From Sphingomonas bacterium (lineage in GTDB: Bacteria; Pseudomonadota; Alphaproteobacteria; Sphingomonadales; Sphingomonadaceae), in NCBI RefSeq assembly GCF_903643065.1, contig NZ_CAHJWX010000188.1, positions 1 to 5,117 on the forward strand: 5,117 nucleotides of DNA, written 5' to 3'. A program made the position numbers and the translations under genes. Numbering within the stretch: the stretch's first letter is position 1; each line of letters begins with the position of its first letter. This document shows, piece by piece, positions 1 through 5,117 of the stretch. A model generated the notes under the pieces. It was not told the origin of the DNA. It saw only the letters and a list, made by a program, of their open reading frames with translations, and searched no databases.

Positions 1-990
1 CCAGCCGAGGTAGCCCATGTCCTCGCCCTTCACGGGATAGGAGCGGCCGGCCTGCGGTGGCATGGTGGAAGCACCCAGCGGCGAGCAGGCGGCGTTGCCG
101 CTGACCGTCGGGATCGGATTGACCATCTGCACCCGATATTGCTGCTTGCGCATCATCGGCATCAGGTACTTGTTGCACAGGCCCTTGGAGCCCATCGTGC
201 CCCAGGCGAGGCCCTCGCGGTGGAGCTTGAAGGCGAAGCGGGTCAGCACGAGGCGCGACGCCTGGACATGGCCGATATGCGCGTCGACGTTGCCGTTCAC
301 CGGGTACATCGGCCCCTGGCAGCCCGCGCACCAGAACACCTGGTCGATCGGCAGCTTGGCCGTCGCGGCGACGCAATCCCCGGCGCAGGCGGCCTGCGCG
401 ACCGTGCTGGTGAACAGGACCGCTTCCGGGTTGAGGATCGCGGTCAGCGAGTCATCCTGCCACAGCGGATCGACCTCGGTCATGTAGGCGATGTCGAACG
501 AGGCGTTCTCGAAGCAGACGAAGTCCGTCAGGATCTCCATCCAGTAGAGCAGCGGGTAGACGTACCAGTGGACGTGCCACTTGGACGTGTTCTGCGCCGC
601 GCCGCCGGTCTGGGACGGCCCCTGCATCTGCCCGCGGCCGATATCGAAGCCGGGCGAGATCTTGAGACCGCCGAGGTTCACGAAGCACCACGGCTTGGTC
701 GACACGTCCGCGAGCCGAGCCGGCTCCCAGAAGCCCGCGGCGATGCCGATGCGCGGTATGGGGGTTCCGCACGCGCAGATCGGCAGGCTCGGGTTCTCGG
801 TGTCGGGCCGGCTGCTCGGCCAGATCTTCATGGAGCCGATCGACAGCGGGAACAGGCACGACCAGCAGACATCGGTGATCGGGTTGACGAACTTGCCCGA
901 GCACGATGTCTCGGCTTGCGCGCGCGCGCTCATGGCACCGGCACCGAACAGCAATGCCAGCACCATCGCGAAAAGACGGAAGCAGCTCAC
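1..990 (-). CDS. traU: TraU, periplasmic F-type conjugal transfer protein (3' end missing, GTG start)
   Basis: TraU is an exported periplasmic protein of F-type systems needed mainly for DNA transfer and also for efficient pilus assembly. The frame runs from GTG at 990 to the left edge with no stop, giving 330 visible residues; F TraU is also about 330 aa, so only a few residues should be missing. A Sec signal peptide (FRLF, then a hydrophobic core) ends at a likely AQA cut at about 24-26. The mature chain begins ETSCSGKFVNPITDVCWSC, a hallmark of the family. Other TraU blocks are KIWPSSRPDTENPSLPICAC (55-74), KWHVHWYVYPLLYWMEIL (137-154), QVFWCAGCQGPMYPVNG (217-233) and GEDMGYLGW near the edge. 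I count 13 cysteines in the mature part, including two CxxC pairs (42/45 and 221/224), consistent with a disulfide-rich protein. The gene starts directly after the upstream stop with no gap. Confidence 0.97.
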   Translation of the reverse strand, partial: MSCFRLFAMVLALLFGAGAMSARAQAETSCSGKFVNPITDVCWSCLFPLSIGSMKIWPSSRPDTENPSLPICACGTPIPRIGIAAGFWEPARLADVSTKPWCFVNLGGLKISPGFDIGRGQMQGPSQTGGAAQNTSKWHVHWYVYPLLYWMEILTDFVCFENASFDIAYMTEVDPLWQDDSLTAILNPEAVLFTSTVAQAACAGDCVAATAKLPIDQVFWCAGCQGPMYPVNGNVDAHIGHVQASRLVLTRFAFKLHREGLAWGTMGSKGLCNKYLMPMMRKQQYRVQMVNPIPTVSGNAACSPLGASTMPPQAGRSYPVKGEDMGYLGW

Positions 991-1263
991 TCAGCCCTCC
1001 TTGGCGGTCATGGCCGCCAAATGGTCGTTGTCGGCCCGGTTCTTCCGGACGACGTAGAGAGCGACATGAAGCGCGGTGGTGATGAGCAGCACCGCGACGA
1101 CGAAGCTCGCGGCCGGACCGAACGCTCGCATTAACGGCGAGATCGCGAGCACGCCGACCGCGCACGCGACGCAGAGCACCTGCATCGTCTTGCGCATGGT
1201 CCGAAGATCCTTGGTCTCAGGCGCCGCCATCGGCGTCTTGAGGAGGTCGAGCCACAGCGGCAT
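991..1263 (-). CDS. Small two-helix inner-membrane protein between TraW and TraU, unrecognised
   Basis: I do not recognise this 90-aa protein. It starts at ATG 1263, sharing one base with the traW stop (TGATG), and AAGGG lies 9 bases upstream. A polar basic N-terminus of about 27 residues (including KDLRTMRKTMQ) is followed by two hydrophobic helices at about 29-47 and 53-72. A short, charged C-terminus (RKNRADNDH...) follows. The positive-inside rule predicts a hairpin with both ends in the cytoplasm and a very short periplasmic turn. It has no signal peptide or enzymatic motif. The longer open frame reaching 1476 lies inside traW and lacks hydrophobic or family features. F has no gene between traW and traU, so this is an accessory gene of this lineage. 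A role in the inner-membrane part of the transfer apparatus is inferred from position only. Confidence 0.82.
   Translation of the reverse strand: MPLWLDLLKTPMAAPETKDLRTMRKTMQVLCVACAVGVLAISPLMRAFGPAASFVVAVLLITTALHVALYVVRKNRADNDHLAAMTAKEG
996..1002 (-). promoter_or_regulatory. Near-consensus Shine-Dalgarno of traU
   Basis: AAGGAGG on the minus strand lies 5 bases before the GTG at 990. It sits over the last codons (AKEG) of the 90-aa gene and decides the GTG start. It is the strongest ribosome site in the window. Confidence 0.8.
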
Positions 1264-1898
1264 CAGCCATTTCCCTTCAGCTGGATTTCGGAGAGCTTGA
1301 GAACGCGACCCTCTTGCACCGCGATCGCGGGCGTGTGACGCACGCCCAGGCGGCCGGTGAGGCGGCCCTCCTGGTCGAAATAGAATCGGCGCTTGCGGGC
1401 GGTCATCTCGTCGAGCGGGGCACCGCTGACGAGGATGATCTTGGCCTTGAGATCGTCGTAATGGCTGGTTGCCCAATCCATCTCGGCCTTGCTGTCGCCG
1501 TCGACGAACACCAGCGCCTGGCCCATCGCCACAAAGTCTAGCGGGTTCACCGAGCGGCCCCGCTGCGCGATGAGGTTGCCCTTCTGGTCGCGCACGTCGT
1601 GGTCGATCACGATCGAGGGATCATAGATCCACGACCGCGGCTCGCTGGCATGGCTGATGCCGGCGACCGGCTCGGGACGGCGCACCCGCGCTTCTGCGCG
1701 GTGCGCGAACTCTGCGTTGGCGCGATCGATGCCGCCGGTCGCCTGCAGATGCTGGAGCCGCGCCTCGATGGTGGCAAGGATGTCGGGCTCCATCACCGGA
1801 AAGGCCTTTCCCATCGTGCCGAAGTCCTTGGCGACCGCGGCGGACGAGCCGACCGCCAGCAGCGCCGCAGTGGCCAGGATCGTCCGCCAGCGGCTCAC
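1263..1898 (-). CDS. traW: TraW, periplasmic F-type conjugal transfer protein (GTG start)
   Basis: TraW is an exported protein needed for F pilus assembly and works with TraU and TrbC in the periplasm. The 211-aa product begins with a Sec signal peptide (basic SRWR, hydrophobic core, AVA cut site at about 21-23). The mature N-terminus KDFGTMGKAFPVMEPD matches the TraW family start (F: DLGTWGDLWPVKEPD, from memory). Further family blocks are RSWIYDPSIVIDHDVRD at 88-104, NPLDF at 118-122, KIILVSG at 163-169 and YFDQEGRLTGRLGVRHTPA at 173-191. The last third resembles the thioredoxin-fold TrbC-like domain seen in TraW, without a CxxC pair. The start is GTG at 1898, overlapping the peptidase stop as GTGA, with GGGAG 9 bases upstream. 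The longer open frame to 2102 lies inside the peptidase gene and would bury the signal peptide. The stop shares one base with the next ATG. Confidence 0.95.
   Translation of the reverse strand: MSRWRTILATAALLAVGSSAAVAKDFGTMGKAFPVMEPDILATIEARLQHLQATGGIDRANAEFAHRAEARVRRPEPVAGISHASEPRSWIYDPSIVIDHDVRDQKGNLIAQRGRSVNPLDFVAMGQALVFVDGDSKAEMDWATSHYDDLKAKIILVSGAPLDEMTARKRRFYFDQEGRLTGRLGVRHTPAIAVQEGRVLKLSEIQLKGNG
1273..1277 (-). promoter_or_regulatory. Shine-Dalgarno of the 90-aa membrane gene
   Basis: AAGGG (within AAGGGAA) on the minus strand lies 9 bases before the ATG at 1263, inside the last codons of traW. It supports this ATG as the start. Confidence 0.5.
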
Positions 1899-2437
1899 AG
1901 GATCGCGCTCCCGACGCCGACGATGTTCCTCGAGCAGGCGTAGCCGATTTCGGCATAGCGGCTGTCGAAGCCATCCTTGTGGGGCGTGCCGACATAGTAG
2001 CAGCCGTCGGGCACGGTGCCGGTCGGGCCGGGGTGCAGCGCCTCGCCCGTCCGCGTCAGCGGCTTCATCCGGCTGACGACGCGGCCGGCGACGACAACCC
2101 ACGGCCCGCGATGGAGCACGGCATCGCCGGGCATGCCGTAGACGATCTTGCCGAACATCTGCGGCTTGGCACCGAAGTGCCGGATCACCAGCGGGTTGGC
2201 TGGCGGCAGGAAGAACACGTACTCGCCGCGCTTCGGGAGCGCCGTCTTATGGATCACGAACGCCCAGTTCGGCAGCGACTCCGTCGCGTTGATGAGGAGG
2301 GCGTGGTTCTCCTGCCAGTCGGACAGACCCTGGCCGACGATGGTCCCGACACCAACGATGCCGAGGATCGCCCAGAGCCGCTTGCGAAAGCGGAACGGCT
2401 CCGGCGCCTCGACCGGCTTACTGGCCAGGGTTGCCAT
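1895..2437 (-). CDS. traF: S26-family conjugative signal peptidase, TraF/TrsF type
   Basis: This 180-aa protein is a membrane-anchored serine peptidase of family S26, the TraF type found in conjugation systems. An N-terminal hydrophobic segment at about 21-38 anchors it, with the catalytic domain expected in the periplasm. The nucleophile is S54 in the motif NATESLPNW. The general base lysine is probably K97 in GKIVYGMPGD. The C-terminal box contains GFDSRY (D158, R160) followed by NIVGVG, as in the family. The ATG at 2437 is well supported by GGAGG 5 bases upstream. In RP4 the TraF peptidase processes and cyclises the pilin; here the substrate is unknown, with pilin the likeliest. It is not the thioredoxin-like TraF of plasmid F, despite the shared name. 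By position, between traC/trbI and traW, it corresponds to TrsF of SXT-type elements. It overlaps trbI by 20 bases and traW by 4 bases. Confidence 0.93.
   Translation of the reverse strand: MATLASKPVEAPEPFRFRKRLWAILGIVGVGTIVGQGLSDWQENHALLINATESLPNWAFVIHKTALPKRGEYVFFLPPANPLVIRHFGAKPQMFGKIVYGMPGDAVLHRGPWVVVAGRVVSRMKPLTRTGEALHPGPTGTVPDGCYYVGTPHKDGFDSRYAEIGYACSRNIVGVGSAIL
1908..1912 (-). promoter_or_regulatory. Shine-Dalgarno of traW
   Basis: GGGAG on the minus strand lies 9 bases before the GTG at 1898, inside the end of the peptidase gene. It supports the GTG start over the far upstream ATG. Confidence 0.6.
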
Positions 2438-3047
2438 TTGCCCCTCCGAAGCTGGAGACGGATGCGACCGGCGCTTGTCCTTCGGGAGCGACCGTCTCGA
2501 AAGGATTGCCCGGTGGCGGCGTCGGCAGGACCTGCCGGGGCGGCACCGCCGCTGCGGGCTGGGCGTCGGCCGCTTGCGGAACCAGTGCGGCAGGCGGGAC
2601 CTGGAGCGCGGCCGGGTGCGGCCGGGCGACGCCGCCAGCGTAGATCGAGCTCACCACCTCGGCGGTGATGTCCGGCACGCTCTTGGACAGCACCGCCTCG
2701 CCGACCAGCACGACCTGGCCCTGCGCGCTGCGCCGCTGCAGCTCGCTGTCGAGCGAGGCCATGAATTGCTGCATCTGCGCGCGAACCTGCTCGGGCGGGG
2801 TGGCGCTACGCGCCTGCGCCTGGACGTACTCGCCGACGATCCGCGACAGGTTCGCCTTGACGATGTGCTGGCGCGGCGCGGCGGTCAGCGCGCGCGTGAC
2901 CCACATGCCCCAGATCAGCAGCAGAAGGACGGCAGCGCCGACCAGCAGCTGCGGGCCAGTGTAGCCCGCGAAGACGGGCCGGTGCCGCGGCGTCATGGCG
3001 GCCGGCTCCGACGCCGGCAGATCGAGCGGCAGCATCGGCTCAACCAC
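2418..3047 (-). CDS. trbI: TrbI, F-type pilus extension/retraction protein with long Pro/Ala-rich tail
   Basis: TrbI is an inner-membrane protein of F-type systems that affects pilus extension and retraction. The 209-aa product has a short cytoplasmic N-terminus, one transmembrane helix at about 33-51, and a periplasmic domain. Residues 61-135 carry the F-type TrbI pattern: a helical region ending in QVVLVGEAVLSKSVPDIT, which matches my recollection of AVILVSPAVVQGAPDIS in F TrbI. From about 137 to 209 the chain is rich in Pro, Ala and Val, with Gly/Asn at the end. F TrbI (128 aa) stops soon after the conserved block. The start is uncertain: GTG at 3047 overlaps the previous gene by 8 bases; ATG at 3035 has only a weak site; ATG at 2996 has GGAG 9 bases upstream. 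All three keep the helix and domain. The 3' end overlaps the peptidase gene by 20 bases. Confidence 0.85.
   Translation of the reverse strand: MVEPMLPLDLPASEPAAMTPRHRPVFAGYTGPQLLVGAAVLLLLIWGMWVTRALTAAPRQHIVKANLSRIVGEYVQAQARSATPPEQVRAQMQQFMASLDSELQRRSAQGQVVLVGEAVLSKSVPDITAEVVSSIYAGGVARPHPAALQVPPAALVPQAADAQPAAAVPPRQVLPTPPPGNPFETVAPEGQAPVASVSSFGGANGNPGQ
2443..2447 (-). promoter_or_regulatory. Strong Shine-Dalgarno of the S26 peptidase gene
   Basis: GGAGG (within GGAGGGG) on the minus strand lies 5 bases before the ATG at 2437. It sits inside the 3' coding part of trbI and decides the peptidase start. Confidence 0.7.
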
Positions 3048-3378
3048 GGCTCGCCGCCACCGTCGGCTTGGCGCCGAGCAGCGCGTGCCGGCGGAAGAAC
3101 ATCACCGCGGCGAGGAGCAGAAGCTGTGCCGAGCCGACGAGGCCCTTGAACTGCGCTACCCGATGAGCATCAGCCGCGACGTAGCGGGTCGACAGGTTGG
3201 CGAGTTGCGCCATCATCAGGTCGAAGTTCAGGCTGCCGATCATCAGCATCGCGAGAACGAACAAGCCCCAGGTGACGAGCAGGCAGGTAACCGTGAAGCC
3301 GACGACGCGCAGGCCATGGTAGGAGAGGGTGGACAGGTCGGGCATCGTCAGACGCCGCGATCGGATCAGGGTGGCCAT
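3040..3378 (-). CDS. Small two-helix inner-membrane protein between TraC and TrbI, unrecognised
   Basis: I do not recognise this 112-aa protein. It has two hydrophobic segments, at about residues 22-50 and 79-97. They are separated by a polar loop of about 28 residues. Positive residues before the first helix (IRSRR) and after the second (FRRH, then K and R) predict a hairpin with both ends in the cytoplasm and the loop in the periplasm. There is no signal peptide and no cysteine pair. The ATG at 3378 was chosen because a GGAG lies 8 bases upstream and it starts 5 bases after the traC stop. A longer in-frame extension to 3426 would run inside traC. An internal Met at residue 12 has no good ribosome site. 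The 3' end overlaps the trbI start by 8 bases if trbI uses its GTG. Its place inside the tra operon suggests a role at the inner membrane in pilus or channel assembly, but that rests on context only. Confidence 0.8.
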   Translation of the reverse strand: MATLIRSRRLTMPDLSTLSYHGLRVVGFTVTCLLVTWGLFVLAMLMIGSLNFDLMMAQLANLSTRYVAADAHRVAQFKGLVGSAQLLLLAAVMFFRRHALLGAKPTVAASRG

Positions 3379-3383
3379 GGTCG

Positions 3384-5117
3384 TCACTCCGCTGCGATGG
3401 CGAGGCCGTCGTCGGCGTCGCTCCACTTCTCGGGGTTGTTGGGGAAGGCGACGCGCTCGATCGCGACGTCCATCGACAGGCCCTGATCGAGCAGCTCGTG
3501 GATGGCGGCGAAGGTGCGCGGCGAGGACGAGAAGACGGTCGCCGAATAGGGATCGAGCACCAGCCGGCCGACCGCCAGCGTGTCCGGCCCCTTTATCATC
3601 ACGTCCGAGTATTCAACGCCCTGCCGCTTCAGCGAACGGAGCAGCGCGTCAGTGTAGTCGTCCATCTCGAAGCGATCATGCTTCTTGAAGTCGGCAATGG
3701 TCTCGGCCTTCTGCTGAAGGATCATGAACCAGTCGCTGTTCTCCAGCGCGGCGCGGCTGCCGTCCGACTTGTAATAGTCGTTGAGACTCTGGGTCGCGGT
3801 GACCAGCGACGCGCCGTACTTGCGGCAGGTGCGGGCATAGGCCTCGATGAAGTCGGCCATCGCGCCGCCCTTGAGCATCTGCCACGCTTCATCGAGCAGC
3901 AGCGCTTTCGGGATCGAGCGGTCGACCCGGCGCATCCGCTGCGAGGTCATGAACATGATCGCGCTCAGCACCACCGAGCGCAGCTCTTCGCGGCTCGACA
4001 GGTCGGACAGCTCGAAGACCGTCAGGTCGGCCGTGAGCTCGAACGAGACCTGGCCCTCGAAAAACTTGCCGTAGGTGCCCTTGGCCGAGAACGGCCGCAT
4101 GGCGATGCCGAGGTCGGCACCGAGCGGATTGCCGGTTTCGTCGAGCGCGGCGATCACCGCGTCGATCGAGCCGTTGGTGCCTTCCGCCTCCCACACCTGC
4201 TTGATCGCGCCATCGATCAGACCACGCTCGGTGTCGTTGAGCTTGTCGATGTGGCGCGCCATCTGGCTGACGATCGACTTCAGCATCGCCAGGCAGTCGA
4301 CGAGATAATCCTCGTCCGCTTCCGCCTGTCCGGCGTCGATCATCGAGAAGGGGTTGAGGCAGAAGCCCGACGCCATCGTGAACTCGACGAATGCGCCGCC
4401 CTGCAGCTTGGCGGAGTGCTCGAACGAGCGCCCGTCATCGATCACCACCACCTTGGCGCCGGCGCCGCAGAGCGCCGCGCACAGCTCCTGGAGCGCGACC
4501 GACTTGCCGCTGCCGGACTTGCCGAAGACGGCGACGTTGTGGTTGCCGGCCGTGTTCTCGAATGGCGACCAGAAGAAGGGCTGACCGCGCCGGCCGATCA
4601 GCATCAAGTGCGGGTTGTTGCCGCCGAGATACTCGCCCTGCATCGGTGCGAGGCTCGCCGCCGTCGTGGTAATGACGGTGCGCAGCCGCTTCATGTTCTT
4701 CAGGTCGTACGAGAGGCCGTTGGCCATGGTCATCGGCATCGCCGCGAGCAGGCCCTGGATCTGCAGGTAGCGATCGTCGAGCAGGTCCCAGCCAGCCGCC
4801 CGGTAAACCGACTTGATGCTCCGCTCGTTGGCGTCGCCCTTGCCCTTGGGGCTGAAGGCGGTGACCGAGTAGAAGGCCTGGACGAGCTTATGGCCCTGCT
4901 TCAGCTGGTCCTTCACGAACTTCCACTCGGCCGACTGCTCCTTCAGCTGCGGTAGTAGGCGGGCGGACTTGCTGTCGGCGAGGCTGGTGGTCCGCATGAA
5001 TTTGCGGCCGGCCTTCATTCCCGAGGCTTCGGCATCCGGAAAGTCGAGGCACAGGTTGGTCGACACCGGGCAGGGCATGCGCAGCTTGTCGGCGAACATG
5101 TCGCCGATGAGCTTCGC
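3384..5117 (-). CDS. traC: TraC, F-type conjugative pilus assembly ATPase (5' end missing)
   Basis: TraC is the VirB4-class ATPase of F-type conjugation systems. It sits on the cytoplasmic face of the inner membrane and powers pilus assembly. The reading frame is open to the right window edge, so the visible 577 residues are the C-terminal part; F TraC is about 875 aa, so roughly a third is missing. A Met codon at 5099 is internal, not the start, because the frame continues upstream through AKLIGD. Counting from the edge, a perfect Walker A motif (GKSGSGKS) lies at about 199-206, a Walker B (KALLLDEAW) at about 404-412, and the downstream TATQS motif at about 440-444, as in VirB4/TraG P-loop ATPases. 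The segment before Walker A (YLGGNNPHLMLIGRRGQPF) is typical of this family. The gene stops with TGA 5 bases before the next gene, whose Shine-Dalgarno lies in the last traC codons. The family call is very secure and nothing looks broken. Confidence 0.97.
   Translation of the reverse strand, partial: AKLIGDMFADKLRMPCPVSTNLCLDFPDAEASGMKAGRKFMRTTSLADSKSARLLPQLKEQSAEWKFVKDQLKQGHKLVQAFYSVTAFSPKGKGDANERSIKSVYRAAGWDLLDDRYLQIQGLLAAMPMTMANGLSYDLKNMKRLRTVITTTAASLAPMQGEYLGGNNPHLMLIGRRGQPFFWSPFENTAGNHNVAVFGKSGSGKSVALQELCAALCGAGAKVVVIDDGRSFEHSAKLQGGAFVEFTMASGFCLNPFSMIDAGQAEADEDYLVDCLAMLKSIVSQMARHIDKLNDTERGLIDGAIKQVWEAEGTNGSIDAVIAALDETGNPLGADLGIAMRPFSAKGTYGKFFEGQVSFELTADLTVFELSDLSSREELRSVVLSAIMFMTSQRMRRVDRSIPKALLLDEAWQMLKGGAMADFIEAYARTCRKYGASLVTATQSLNDYYKSDGSRAALENSDWFMILQQKAETIADFKKHDRFEMDDYTDALLRSLKRQGVEYSDVMIKGPDTLAVGRLVLDPYSATVFSSSPRTFAAIHELLDQGLSMDVAIERVAFPNNPEKWSDADDGLAIAAE
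3387..3390 (-). promoter_or_regulatory. Shine-Dalgarno of the 112-aa membrane gene
   Basis: GGAG on the minus strand lies 8 bases before the ATG at 3378. It sits in the last sense codon of traC and so fixes the start and suggests coupling to traC translation. Confidence 0.6.

Noticed and set aside
717..726. Ten-base palindrome GAGCCGGCTC as a possible operator or terminator stem
   Set aside because: It lies inside conserved traU coding sequence, has no T-tract or loop, and short palindromes of this kind are frequent in GC-rich DNA.
139..1134. Plus-strand open frame of 331 codons opposite traU and the 90-aa gene
   Set aside because: It lies antisense to traU; the product is low-complexity, rich in Arg, Ala and Asp/Glu, and has no recognisable domain.
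452..1165. Minus-strand open frame of 237 codons overlapping traU
   Set aside because: It is in another frame of the same strand as traU. The traU frame carries a signal peptide and many conserved blocks, while this one is Arg-rich and featureless.
1899..2102. Upstream extension of traW to an ATG at 2102
   Set aside because: The extension overlaps the peptidase gene, is Arg-rich, and would place the clear signal peptide in mid-protein. The GTG at 1898 with GGGAG fits far better.
2148..3149. Plus-strand open frame of 333 codons opposite trbI and the peptidase
   Set aside because: The product is Arg-rich with no domain and is antisense to two supported genes. The minus-strand reading gives clear families.
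3498..4955. Long plus-strand open frame of 485 codons opposite traC
   Set aside because: It is antisense to a very secure ATPase gene, its product is rich in Arg, Ala, Glu and His with no family motif, and such long mirror frames are expected in GC-rich DNA with strong third-position bias.
1..5117. Defence system, CRISPR array, transposon or RNA gene
   Set aside because: The whole window is filled by tightly packed transfer genes; no direct repeats, transposase motifs or RNA-like structures were seen.

Overview
The window is a block of an F-type (MPF_F) conjugative type IV secretion operon. Every recognised gene is on the minus strand, so the genes read from the right edge to the left. The base composition is GC-rich with strong GC at third codon positions. 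Together with the gene order this suggests an alphaproteobacterial plasmid or integrative element (for example of a sphingomonad), but that host assignment is an inference. Both end genes are cut by the window.

Layout in transcription order: traC (ATPase, 5' end missing) - an unrecognised 112-aa two-helix membrane protein - trbI with a long Pro/Ala-rich tail - an S26-family TraF-type signal peptidase - traW - an unrecognised 90-aa two-helix membrane protein - traU (3' end missing). Coding is essentially continuous. Gaps are 5 bases or less, and most junctions overlap (8, 20, 4 and 1 bases, then 0). There is no room for an internal promoter or terminator outside coding sequence, and no RNA gene, transposon or CRISPR array was seen. 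The arrangement implies one polycistronic message with translational coupling.

Functionally, TraC is the cytoplasmic ATPase that drives pilus assembly. TrbI is an inner-membrane protein linked to pilus extension and retraction. The S26 peptidase probably matures a transfer protein such as the pilin. TraW and TraU are exported, periplasmic assembly factors for the F pilus and transfer channel. The order resembles F (traC-trbI-traW-traU) with a peptidase inserted before traW, as in SXT/R391 elements (traC-trsF-traW-traU). The least explained parts are the two small membrane proteins and the tail of TrbI.
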